Assembly (NCBI GenBank): GCA_963767285.1
Contig: CAVYDJ010000004.1
Coordinates: 310,001 to 374,000 of the forward strand
Length of the DNA: 64,000 nt
Reading direction: 5' to 3'
Source: WHSW01 sp963767285
GTDB lineage: Bacteria > Actinomycetota > Thermoleophilia > Solirubrobacterales > 70-9
How positions within the stretch are numbered: the first letter of the stretch is position 1; every line of letters starts with the position of its first letter. The notes below the pieces were generated by a model that saw only the letters and a program-made list of their open reading frames with translations, was not told the origin of the DNA and did no database searches. A program made the translations under genes and the position numbers. Shown here in pieces: positions 34,744 to 42,014 of this stretch.

Positions 34744-35957
34744 GCCTGAGCCGCGTCACCCTTCTGCTGGCGCTCGCGGTGCTCGCTCCCGCGAGCCAGG
34801 CCGCGGCCGCGGCCGATCCGCCGCGGGACCTGCCGGCCGCCGCCTGGGTGCTCGTGGATGCGGACGACGGCACCGTCCTCGCCGCGCACCAGGCGAAGTC
34901 GGAGCGGTCGATCGCCTCGACGACGAAGCTGATGACGGCCTACGTCGCCCGGGACGACCTGGAGCTCGACGAAACGGTGGTCGCACCGCCCTACGCGGCG
35001 CTGCCCGCCGAGTCGCTGCTCGGTCTCGAGGCGGGGGAGAGGATCGGGGTCCGCGACCTCCTGTACGGCCTGCTGCTCGTCTCCGGCAACGATGCCGCGG
35101 AGGCCCTGGCACAGGCTGCGGCGGGGTCCGAGGACGCCTTCGTCGCGGAGATGAATGAGACGGCCGACCGGCTCGGCCTGGACCGGACGGGCTACAGCAA
35201 CCCGATCGGGCTGGACGAACCGGGCAACTACTCGAGCGCCGCCGACCTCGTGGCGCTGACGATCGAGCTGCGCCGCGATCCGCTCTTCCGGCGCATCTTC
35301 GACACCGCGACCGCCACCACAGAGACCGGCGCCCGCCCGCGCACCCTGGTCAACCGCAACGTCCTGGTCCAGACCGTGCCCTGGGTCAACGGGGTGAAGA
35401 CCGGCTACACGATCGACGCGGGCAACGTCCTGGTCGCGTCCGGCAAGCAGGGCGGGGTCGAGCTGGTCTCGGCCGTGCTCGGGGCGCCGACCGAGTCGGA
35501 GCGTGACGCGGCCAGCCTGCAGCTGCTCGAGTACGGGTTCTCGCTCTACCGCCCGCGGACGCCGGTCCGCGAGGGCCGGCCGGTCGCCGAGGTCGGGATC
35601 GCCGACCGCGACGTCGCCGTCGGACTGGCACCGACCGAGGACGTCCGGACCACGGTCCGCAAGGGCCAGGACGTGCAGACGCGGGTACGGGCTCCCAGCG
35701 AGATCGCCGGGCCGGTCACCAAGGGGGAGCGCCTTGGCGAGGTAGTCGTGCTGGTCGACGGCGACGCGGTCGGCCGGACGCCGCTGGTGGCGACGGCGTC
35801 CGCCTCGGCGGCGACGCTCGTCGAGCGCTACGACGCCGCCGTGCCGGGATCGCGCGTGGTCGCCTGGGGGATTGCGATCGCGGTGCTGGCGCTCCTCGGG
35901 GTCGGCCTGATTGCCGTCTGGGACCGGCGCGGTAGCCTTAGCCGCGAGCGGCCTTGA
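34719..35957 (+). CDS. dacF: D-alanyl-D-alanine carboxypeptidase (DacF/PBP5 type, S11)
   Basis: A secreted penicillin-binding protein of about 405-412 residues that trims the terminal D-Ala of peptidoglycan stems. The signal peptide VTLLLALAVLAPASQAAAA is followed by the S11 motifs SIASTTKLM (nucleophile Ser, SxxK), SGN in LLVSGNDAAE, and KTGYT. A C-terminal domain of about 100 residues and a final membrane helix (AWGIAIAVLALLGVGLIAVW) anchor it. Start is uncertain: TTG at 34719 is the nearest usual codon, but CTG at 34740 overlaps the LysM stop as CTGA, like pyrF, and gives a neater signal peptide. Confidence 0.93.
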   Translation: MQEARLRLSLSRVTLLLALAVLAPASQAAAAADPPRDLPAAAWVLVDADDGTVLAAHQAKSERSIASTTKLMTAYVARDDLELDETVVAPPYAALPAESLLGLEAGERIGVRDLLYGLLLVSGNDAAEALAQAAAGSEDAFVAEMNETADRLGLDRTGYSNPIGLDEPGNYSSAADLVALTIELRRDPLFRRIFDTATATTETGARPRTLVNRNVLVQTVPWVNGVKTGYTIDAGNVLVASGKQGGVELVSAVLGAPTESERDAASLQLLEYGFSLYRPRTPVREGRPVAEVGIADRDVAVGLAPTEDVRTTVRKGQDVQTRVRAPSEIAGPVTKGERLGEVVVLVDGDAVGRTPLVATASASAATLVERYDAAVPGSRVVAWGIAIAVLALLGVGLIAVWDRRGSLSRERP

Positions 35958-36913
35958 TCCTTACCGTCACCCTCAACGCCGCGATCGATCGCACGGTCGC
36001 GGTTCCCAACTTCCGCCTCGGCCAGCGCCACCGCGCCGTCGAGGCGAGAACGATGGCGGGCGGCAAGGGAGTCAACGTCGCGCGCGCTCTACGCCTCCTC
36101 GGACGGCCGGTGATCGCCGCCGGGATGGCGGGCGGCGCCTCCGGCACCCGGCTGCTCGAGGCGCTGCAGGAGGAGTCGGTCCTGACCGCCTTCACCCGGA
36201 TCCAGGGCGAGACGCGGACCAACCTCGCGGTCATCGACCCGACCACGGGCGAGCAGACCGAGATCAACGACCGGGGTCCCGAGGTCTCGGAGGCCGAGCT
36301 CGAGCAGTTCACCGAAAAGCTGCTCTACCTTGCACAGGGCGCCTCGCTCTGCGTGGTCGCGGGCAGCGTGCCGCCCGGGACGAGGGAGGACTACTACGCG
36401 CACCTGATCACCGAGCTGCGCGGGCTCGGCGTCCCGACCGTCCTCGACTCCGACGGCGAGCAGATGCGCGCCGGCCTCCGGGCCGAGCCGGCCGTCGTCG
36501 CCCCCAACGTCGGCGAGGCCGAGGAGGCCGTGGGCCACGAGTTCAACGACGACGACGACTACGCGATGGGACTGGCCGGCCTGCTGGAGATGGGAGCGGC
36601 GGAGGCCATCATCACCTCCGAGACCGGCTGCGTCGCGATCGTCGGCGAGGGCGCCGAGCGCCGCCGCTACCAGGCGCGCATCGAACAGCTCGAACCGGTG
36701 ACCACGGTCGGCTCCGGAGACTGCTTTTTGGCCGGGTACGTCGCGGCCCGCTTCGAGGGCGCGAGCCCCCGGGAGTGCCTCGCCTTCGGCGTCGCCTGCG
36801 GGGCCGAGTCGACCCAGCACTTCGGCGCCGGGACGCTCGACCGGCGCGAGGCCGAGCGCCTGCTCGGCCGCGTCCAGCTCAGCGAGCTGGACGTGCCGGC
36901 GGGGGTCGCGTAG
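35954..36913 (+). CDS. PfkB-family sugar kinase (1-phosphofructokinase/tagatose-6-P kinase type)
   Basis: A 319-residue ribokinase-fold kinase. MILTVTLNAAIDRTVAVPNF is the FruK/LacC opening; MAGGKGVNVARALRLLG binds substrate, LAVIDPTTGEQTEIN is the lid region, and TTVGSGDCFLAGYVA is the anion-hole/catalytic Asp motif, with GSGD where GAGD is usual. It phosphorylates fructose 1-phosphate or a related sugar phosphate. The TTG at 35954 overlaps the dacF stop as TTGA. No PTS gene is nearby, so the source of substrate is open. Confidence 0.87.
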   Translation: MILTVTLNAAIDRTVAVPNFRLGQRHRAVEARTMAGGKGVNVARALRLLGRPVIAAGMAGGASGTRLLEALQEESVLTAFTRIQGETRTNLAVIDPTTGEQTEINDRGPEVSEAELEQFTEKLLYLAQGASLCVVAGSVPPGTREDYYAHLITELRGLGVPTVLDSDGEQMRAGLRAEPAVVAPNVGEAEEAVGHEFNDDDDYAMGLAGLLEMGAAEAIITSETGCVAIVGEGAERRRYQARIEQLEPVTTVGSGDCFLAGYVAARFEGASPRECLAFGVACGAESTQHFGAGTLDRREAERLLGRVQLSELDVPAGVA

Positions 36914-36915
36914 GG

Positions 36916-36942
36916 CGCGACGGGTCAGGTAAGGGTGGGCGG
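36916..36942 (+). repeat. intergenic repeat motif, copy B
   Basis: CGCGACGGGTCAGGTAAGGG followed by TGGGCGG, immediately after the kinase stop. It shares GACGGGTCAGGTA with copy A at 24144 and lacks the ACAACAAC run. Confidence 0.45.
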
Positions 36943-36958
36943 TCCCGCGAAACCGCCC
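36937..36958 (+). terminator. first hairpin after the dacF-pfkB operon
   Basis: GGGCGGT (36937-36943), eight-base loop, ACCGCCC (36952-36958): a perfect 7-bp stem 24 bases after the stop. No T run follows. Confidence 0.4.
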
Positions 36959-36975
36959 GCGCAAACCCGCGAACG

Positions 36976-37008
36976 ACGAGTTTGTCGCGCCTGCCGCGAC
37001 AAACTCGT
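36976..37008. terminator. strong 14-bp hairpin in the 316-base intergenic region
   Basis: ACGAGTTTGTCGCG (36976-36989), loop CCTGC, CGCGACAAACTCGT (36995-37008): a perfect 14-bp stem, the longest I found in the window. It has no T run and is AT-richer than its surroundings. It could stop transcription of the upstream operon or be an operator or recombination-type site. Confidence 0.5.
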
Positions 37009-37052
37009 ACTTCGATCCGATTCGTCCCTCGCGGGCGGCGCCGATCGCTCCC

Positions 37053-37086
37053 GCCGCCCCCTTACTGCCCCGTTGTTGTTGTGTGG
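37053..37086 (-). repeat. intergenic repeat motif, copy C
   Basis: On the minus strand: CCACACAACAACAACGGGGC then AGTAAGGGGGCGGC. It has the ACAACAAC run of copy A and the TAAGGG of copy B, inverted relative to both. It lies just upstream of the guaB3 promoter. Confidence 0.5.
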
Positions 37087-37115
37087 CGGAGCGCCCGAGG
37101 CCCCCGGTTGACCGC

Positions 37116-37229
37116 TGTTATCATCGCCAAGGCCTCGCATATAGAGGCCGCGCAGCCGCAAAGAGCGGCTTTCGGGGCCCCTTTCGAGGGGCTTTTTTCG
37201 TCCGCGAACACCCCTAGGTTTGGAGCCAG
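37116..37229 (+). promoter_or_regulatory. guaB3 promoter and three-hairpin leader
   Basis: An extended -10 element (TG at 37116, TATCAT at 37119-37124) predicts a transcript start near 37131. The leader then forms GGCCTC/GAGGCC (37131-37149), AGCCGC/GCGGCT (37154-37170) and GCCCC/GGGGC (37177-37192) followed by six Ts, ending 31 bases before the ATG. This is the layout of an attenuator or riboswitch for guaB3-guaA. The ligand is unknown; a purine nucleotide signal would make sense. Confidence 0.55.
37177..37198 (+). terminator. intrinsic terminator in the guaB3 leader
   Basis: GCCCC, loop TTTCGA, GGGGC, then TTTTTT: a classic Rho-independent terminator shape 31 bases before a start codon. 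It is the only hairpin in the window with a six-T tail. Confidence 0.65.
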
Positions 37230-38435
37230 ATGGAAGTCGAGATCGGACGCGGCAAGAAGGGCAGGCGGGCCTACGGGTTCGACGACATCGCGATCGTGCC
37301 GTCGCGGCGCACCCGTGACCCCGATGACGTCGACATCTCCTGGACCCTGGGGCCGTACCGGTTCGAGCTGCCGCTGCTGGCGTCGGCGATGGACGGCGTC
37401 GTCAGCCCGGAGACCGCGATCGGGCTCGGGAGCCTGGGCGGGCTCGGGGTGCTCAACCTCGAGGGCATCTGGACCCGCTACGAGGACGCCGACGAGAAGC
37501 TGAAGGAGATCGCCGCGGCGCCGCCCGACCAGGCGACGCACATGATGCAGCGGATCTACGAGGAGCCGGTGAAGCCGGAGTTGATCGCCCAGCGGGTCGA
37601 GGAGATCAAGGCCGGCGGCGTCGTTGTCGCCGGCTCGCTGACCCCGCAGCGGGTGACCGAGTACTACGAGGGCGCGATCGAGGCCGGGCTCGACATCCTC
37701 GTGATCCAGGGCACGGTGATCTCGGCCGAGCATGTCTCGACCAAGTCCGAGCCGCTGAACCTGAAGGAGTTCACCGCCGAGGTGCCGGTCCCCTGCGTGA
37801 TGGGCGGCTGCGCCTCCTACTCGACCGGCCTGCACCTGATGCGCACCGGGGCGGTCGGCGTCCTGGTCGGGGTCGGCCCCGGCGCCGCCTGCACCACACG
37901 AGGCGTCCTCGGGCTCGGCGTCCCGCAGGCGACCGCGATCGCGGACGTCGCGGCGGCCCGCGCCCAGCACATGCTCGAGACCGGCGAGTACTGCAACGTG
38001 ATCGCCGACGGCGGCATGCGCACCGGCGGCGACCTGTCGAAGGCGATCGCCGTGGGCGCCGATGCGGTGATGATCGGCTCGCCGCTGGCCCGCGCCAAGG
38101 AGGCGCCGGGGCGTGGCTTCCACTGGGGGATGGCGACGTTCCATCCCTCTCTGCCACGTGGCACGCGGGTGAAGACGCAGCAGGACGGGACCCTGGAGGA
38201 GATCCTGATGGGCCCCGCGCACGAGAACGACGGCACGTTCAACCTGATCGGGGCGCTGAAGACCTCGATGGCGACCTGCGGCTACGAGGACATCCGCGAC
38301 TTCCAGCGCGCCGAGGTCATGGTGGCGCCGGCCCTGCAGACCGAGGGCAAGAAGCTCCAGCAGGAGCAGTCGGTGGGGATGGGCTCGAACGGCAAGGCCC
38401 GGGTCTCGAACGGAGTAGCCACCGCGGATGCGTGA
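37230..38435 (+). CDS. guaB3: GuaB3-type IMP dehydrogenase family protein
   Basis: A 401-residue TIM-barrel protein of the IMPDH/GMP reductase family without CBS domains. It shows the opening AYGFDDIAIVPSRRT, LLASAMDGVVSPE, the catalytic-Cys loop GPGAACTTRGVLGLGVPQ, VIADGGMRTGGDLSKAI and GADAVMIGSPLARA. Actinobacteria and cyanobacteria carry GuaB3 in addition to or in place of canonical IMPDH. The Cys is kept, so an IMP to XMP step feeding guaA is plausible, but GMP reductase-like action cannot be excluded. It overlaps guaA by eight bases and is preceded by an attenuator-like leader. Confidence 0.9.
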   Translation: MEVEIGRGKKGRRAYGFDDIAIVPSRRTRDPDDVDISWTLGPYRFELPLLASAMDGVVSPETAIGLGSLGGLGVLNLEGIWTRYEDADEKLKEIAAAPPDQATHMMQRIYEEPVKPELIAQRVEEIKAGGVVVAGSLTPQRVTEYYEGAIEAGLDILVIQGTVISAEHVSTKSEPLNLKEFTAEVPVPCVMGGCASYSTGLHLMRTGAVGVLVGVGPGAACTTRGVLGLGVPQATAIADVAAARAQHMLETGEYCNVIADGGMRTGGDLSKAIAVGADAVMIGSPLARAKEAPGRGFHWGMATFHPSLPRGTRVKTQQDGTLEEILMGPAHENDGTFNLIGALKTSMATCGYEDIRDFQRAEVMVAPALQTEGKKLQQEQSVGMGSNGKARVSNGVATADA

Positions 38436-40065
38436 GCGCACCGCGCCCACGATCGCCCCCGGCGATCCGGCGCTGCCTTTCGAGCCCGGGGTCGACGAGG
38501 CGATCGAGGTCGCCCCGCCGGCGACGGCGCACGAAGAGGTTCTGGTACTCGACTTCGGCGGCCAGTACTCGCAGCTGATCGCGCGGCGGATCCGCGAGTG
38601 CGGCGTCTACGCCGAGCTGCTCCCGCACGACCTCGAGCTCGAGCGGATCCGCGAGCGCGCACCGGCGGCGCTGGTCCTTTCCGGGGGCCCGGCGTCGGTC
38701 TACTCCGACGGCGCTCCGAAGCTGCGACGTGAGCTGCTCGAGCTCGGCATCCCCGTGCTCGGCATCTGTTACGGGATGCAGGCGATGGTGCTCGAGCTCG
38801 GCGGCAGGGTCGAGGGTGCCGAGTCGGGCGAGTTCGGTCGCACCGCGCTCACGGTCGGCGGCGACGGCGGCCGCCTGCTCGCCGGCCTGCCGACGGAGCA
38901 GCAGGCGTGGATGAGCCACCGCGACTCGGTCTTCGAGGCGCCGCCCGGCTTTGCGGCGCTCGCGGCCAGTCCCGGCTCGCCCGTCGCCGCGCTCGAGGAC
39001 ACCGACCGCGGCCTCTACGGGATCCAGTTCCATCCCGAGGTCGTCCACACGCCCTACGGCCAGCAGATCCTCGACCGCTTCCTGCGCCAGATCGCCGGCT
39101 GCGAGGCCTCCTGGTCGCCGGCCTCGGTGATCGACGAGCAGGTCGAGCGGATCCGCGCCCAGGTCGGCGACGCCGGCGTCATCTGCGGCCTCTCGGGCGG
39201 GGTCGACTCGGCGACAGCCGCCGCGCTCGTCCACAAGGCGGTCGGCGACCAGCTCACCTGCGTGCTCGTCGACCACGGGCTGATGCGCAAGAACGAGGCC
39301 GATCAGGTCGTAGCGGCGATGAAGGAGCTCGGGGTCAACCTGATCCTCGCCGACGCCGAGCAGCGGTTCCTCGACCGGCTGGCCGGGATCGACGAGCCCG
39401 AGCGCAAGCGGAAGATCATCGGCGAGGAGTTCATCCGGGTGTTCGAGGACGAGGCGGCGAAGCTCGAGGGAGTCGGGTATCTGGTCCAGGGGACCCTGTA
39501 CTCGGACGTGATCGAGTCCGGTGGCGACGGCCGGGAGGCGGACACGATCAAGTCGCACCACAACGTCGGCGGCCTGCCCGAGGACCTCGGCTTCGAGCTC
39601 GTCGAGCCCCTGCGGATGCTGTTCAAGGACGAGGTGCGCGCGGTCGCCGCCGAGCTCGGGCTGTCCGAGCGGGTCGTCTGGCGCCAGCCTTTCCCGGGGC
39701 CGGGCTTGGCGATCCGGATCGTCGGCGGCGAGGTGAACCGCGAGCGGCTGGACATCCTGCGCGAGGCCGACGCGATCCTCCAGGAGGAGATCAAGGCGGC
39801 GAGCCTCTACCGCGAGCTCTGGCAATCGTTCTGCGTCCTGCCCGTCGTCCGCTCGGTCGGCGTCCAGGGCGACGGGCGCACCTACGCCTATCCGATCGTC
39901 ATCCGCGCCGTCACCTCCCTGGACGCGATGACCGCCGATTGGGCCCGCCTGCCCTACGACCTGCTCGAGCGGGTCTCCAACCGGATCATCAACGAGGTGC
40001 CGGGCGTGAACAGGGTGGCCTTGGACATCTCCTCCAAGCCACCGGCGACGATTGAGTGGGAGTAG
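38428..40065 (+). CDS. guaA: GMP synthase (glutamine-hydrolysing)
   Basis: A 545-residue two-domain enzyme that aminates XMP to GMP. The class I glutamine amidotransferase half has VLVLDFGGQYSQLIARR, the nucleophile in GICYGMQAM (Cys about 114) and FHPEVVHT. The ATP pyrophosphatase half has the P-loop LSGGVDSATAAAL, and the dimer domain ends in ALDISSKPPATIEWE, the standard GuaA C-terminus. About 35 extra residues precede the first strand, rich in Pro, Ala and acidic residues; no later start fits better. It is coupled to guaB3. Confidence 0.97.
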   Translation: MRERTAPTIAPGDPALPFEPGVDEAIEVAPPATAHEEVLVLDFGGQYSQLIARRIRECGVYAELLPHDLELERIRERAPAALVLSGGPASVYSDGAPKLRRELLELGIPVLGICYGMQAMVLELGGRVEGAESGEFGRTALTVGGDGGRLLAGLPTEQQAWMSHRDSVFEAPPGFAALAASPGSPVAALEDTDRGLYGIQFHPEVVHTPYGQQILDRFLRQIAGCEASWSPASVIDEQVERIRAQVGDAGVICGLSGGVDSATAAALVHKAVGDQLTCVLVDHGLMRKNEADQVVAAMKELGVNLILADAEQRFLDRLAGIDEPERKRKIIGEEFIRVFEDEAAKLEGVGYLVQGTLYSDVIESGGDGREADTIKSHHNVGGLPEDLGFELVEPLRMLFKDEVRAVAAELGLSERVVWRQPFPGPGLAIRIVGGEVNRERLDILREADAILQEEIKAASLYRELWQSFCVLPVVRSVGVQGDGRTYAYPIVIRAVTSLDAMTADWARLPYDLLERVSNRIINEVPGVNRVALDISSKPPATIEWE

Positions 40066-40082
40066 CGGTGGGTCCTCGGCCG

Positions 40083-40964
40083 CTAGGAGAACGTGTCCCA
40101 GGCGTGCAGCGCCGGCGCGGGATCGGTGGGCGCACCGTGGTGGTAGCCGTCGGGCCAGAGCTCGAAGTGCAGCTGGCAGAACTCGTTGCGGGCGTTGCCC
40201 GTCTTGCCGACCTCGCCGATCCGCTCTCCGGTCCGGACCCGATCGCCCTCGGCGAGCGAGGTCGGCGACTGCAGGTGGGCGTAGAAGTAGTCGTGGCCGG
40301 TGGCGAGGCCGTCGATCAGCACGTAGTAGCCATATAGGGCGTCGCTGTAGCCGGTTGCGGCAACCCGCCCGCCACGGGCCGCGACCAGGTTGGTTCCGCA
40401 CCCGGCCGGCAGGTCCTGACCCTCGTGGACGCGCCCGCCGCTGCGCGGCGCCCCGAACACGTCGCCGTAGCTGTGATCGCCGCGGACCGGAAACACGTGG
40501 TCGTGGAACTCGAACCGCCCGACCGGAGCGCCGCGGTGCCCCGGCGGGCCGACCAGGAACTCATAGGCGCCGTCGGCCGGCACGCCGCGATCGCCACGGC
40601 GCCCGTCCCAGCTCACCTTGTGCACCTTGCCGGGTGCCAGTCCGTTCCTCTCGTACCGGCGGATCGGGTCGCCGTTGCGGACCCGGACGACGCGGACCAC
40701 GAGGTCGAGCCGCCGCCCGGCGTGAAACGAGAACCGCGCCGTCGGCGGGCGTTCGCCGTCGAAGTACGCGGTCGCCGGCTTGACCCGCGCCGCGCGGAGC
40801 TCGAAGCCGGCCCCCGTGGGGTTGGCCGCAGCCGGCGCAGCGACCCCGGCGAGCGCCAGCGCTGCGAGCGCGAGCGCAACCGAGGACCTGATGTTCGCCT
40901 CAGCTCCCGCCGGCCCAGGAGTGGAGGAGTTGACCAACGTTCGGCATCGGATGGCCCCCTTCAT
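40083..40964 (-). CDS. secreted M23-family peptidase-like protein
   Basis: Up to 293 residues. A signal-like SSVALALAALALAGVAAPAAA is followed by a beta-rich domain (about 50-135) with RNGDPIRRYERNG, like FlgD/FN3-type modules, then an M23 domain with HEGQDLPAGCG, YFYAHL and FCQLHFELW. Zinc ligands His and Asp of HxxxD and the last His are kept, but the catalytic first His of HxH is Gln. Start is unclear: ATG at 40964 overlaps the upstream gene by 65 bases; TTG at 40937 is possible; a non-standard ATC at 40892, right after the upstream stop and a GAGG, would give an ideal signal peptide. Confidence 0.85.
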   Translation of the reverse strand: MKGAIRCRTLVNSSTPGPAGAEANIRSSVALALAALALAGVAAPAAANPTGAGFELRAARVKPATAYFDGERPPTARFSFHAGRRLDLVVRVVRVRNGDPIRRYERNGLAPGKVHKVSWDGRRGDRGVPADGAYEFLVGPPGHRGAPVGRFEFHDHVFPVRGDHSYGDVFGAPRSGGRVHEGQDLPAGCGTNLVAARGGRVAATGYSDALYGYYVLIDGLATGHDYFYAHLQSPTSLAEGDRVRTGERIGEVGKTGNARNEFCQLHFELWPDGYHHGAPTDPAPALHAWDTFS

Positions 40965-41493
40965 ACCAGCCGGGGGCCGTCCAGATCTCGAAGTGGAGGT
41001 GGCAGCCCGAAGCGTTGCCCGAGCTTCCGACCTGCCCGATCTCGCCGCCGGCGACGACCTGCGCGCGCCGTCGCAGCACCGGGCGCCGGAGCATGTGCGC
41101 GTACATCGTGTCGACCTTGGTCCCGCTGCCGTCGATCACGATGTAGTTGCCGGCTCGGCGTTCGAACCCTGTGCGCTGGACGCGCCCTGTGCGCGCCGCG
41201 AGGATCGGCGAGCCGCACGCGGCGAAGATGTCCTGACCAGCGTGGCTGCGCCCCGACCCGAATCCGTCGCCCCACGTGTATTCGACGTCGAGCGGAAAGC
41301 CGTAGTCCCGGCTTCCGAGACCACCGGACGGCGCGACCCCACCCCCGCCGCCCGCCTCGCCGCCAGGGGCGTCCGGCGGGTCGCTCTCACCCGGCCCGGG
41401 CGCCCCGATCCCGCCGCCGCCGGCCACGGCGCTGGACACGCCGACGCTGAGCGCGGCGAGGATCACGGCTACGACCAGGCGCAGGAGTCTCAT
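40900..41493 (-). CDS. secreted M23-family peptidoglycan endopeptidase
   Basis: A 197-residue protein with signal peptide MRLLRLVVAVILAALSVGVS, a Gly/Pro-rich spacer (25-60), and an M23 domain. All zinc and catalytic residues are visible: His and Asp of GRSHAGQD, YAHML, and HLHFEIW. Such enzymes cut the peptide cross-links of peptidoglycan. A longer ATG start exists at 41541, but the one at 41493 gives the cleaner signal peptide. The gene overlaps the second M23 gene, which may be a partner or regulator. It is divergent from rplM. Confidence 0.9.
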   Translation of the reverse strand: MRLLRLVVAVILAALSVGVSSAVAGGGGIGAPGPGESDPPDAPGGEAGGGGGVAPSGGLGSRDYGFPLDVEYTWGDGFGSGRSHAGQDIFAACGSPILAARTGRVQRTGFERRAGNYIVIDGSGTKVDTMYAHMLRRPVLRRRAQVVAGGEIGQVGSSGNASGCHLHFEIWTAPGWYEGGHPMPNVGQLLHSWAGGS

Positions 41494-41535
41494 CCGAGGA
41501 AGGTTCGACGCGCGGCGACCCGTTCCCCCACCGGC

Positions 41536-41579
41536 TAACATCACACCTCGCCGCGCGCGCACCAGCGCGGTTTTTCCGC
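41536..41579 (+). promoter_or_regulatory. rplM promoter and hairpin leader
   Basis: A TAACAT -10 box (41536-41541) predicts a start near 41548. The leader is almost entirely a stem CCGCGC/GCGCGG (41551-41570) followed by five Ts, ending four bases before the ATG, with no ribosome site. This resembles an autoregulated ribosomal-protein leader or attenuator. Confidence 0.5.
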
Positions 41580-42014
41580 ATGAAGACCTACGTGGCCAAG
41601 CCGACCGACCGCCAGCGCGACTGGTACATCGTCGATGCCGAGGGCAAGACCCTCGGCCGCATGGCGACCCAGATCGCCGACATGCTGCGCGGCAAGCGCA
41701 AGCCCGAGTACACGCCGCACTGCGACACGGGCGACTTCGTCGTCGTGATCAACGCCGAGAAGATCGTGGTCACCGGGAAGAAGCGCACCGACAAGCTCTA
41801 CTGGCGCCACAGCGGCTACCCGGGCGGGATTCGCTCGCGGACCCTGAACGAGATGCTCGACCGCCGCCCTGAGGAGGTCATCCGCAAGGCCGTCCACGGG
41901 ATGCTGCCGCGCAATCGCCTCGCCCGCCAGCAGCTGCGCAAGCTCAAGGTCTACGCCGGACCGGACCACCCCCACGCCGCCCAGCAGCCGAAGCCGATGG
42001 AGATCGAGACTTGA
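41580..42014 (+). CDS. rplM: ribosomal protein L13 (uL13)
   Basis: A 144-residue 50S protein of normal length. WYIVDAEGKTLGRMATQIADMLRGK, the HCDTGDFVVVINAEK strand, YWRHSGYPGG and the C-terminal VHGMLPRNRLARQQLRKLKVY are family hallmarks. It binds 23S rRNA early in assembly. The ATG at 41580 comes directly after a hairpin leader with five Ts. Its TGA shares a base with the ATG of rpsI (TGATG), the usual rplM-rpsI pair. Confidence 0.98.
   Translation: MKTYVAKPTDRQRDWYIVDAEGKTLGRMATQIADMLRGKRKPEYTPHCDTGDFVVVINAEKIVVTGKKRTDKLYWRHSGYPGGIRSRTLNEMLDRRPEEVIRKAVHGMLPRNRLARQQLRKLKVYAGPDHPHAAQQPKPMEIET

Noticed and set aside
37108..37143. TTGACC (37108) with CATATA or TATAGA (about 37140) as a classic -35/-10 pair for guaB3
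   Set aside because: The spacing is about 24-26 bases, far over 17, and the AT stretch is the loop of the first leader hairpin; the extended TATCAT box fits better.
37108..37229. A leader peptide starting at TTG 37108 for translation-type attenuation
   Set aside because: The frame runs on past the guaB3 start without a stop and has no run of a single regulatory amino acid.
36914..37229. A tRNA or known small RNA in the longest gene-free stretch
   Set aside because: No cloverleaf, CCA end or 6C-type paired C runs; the stems found do not match a family I know.
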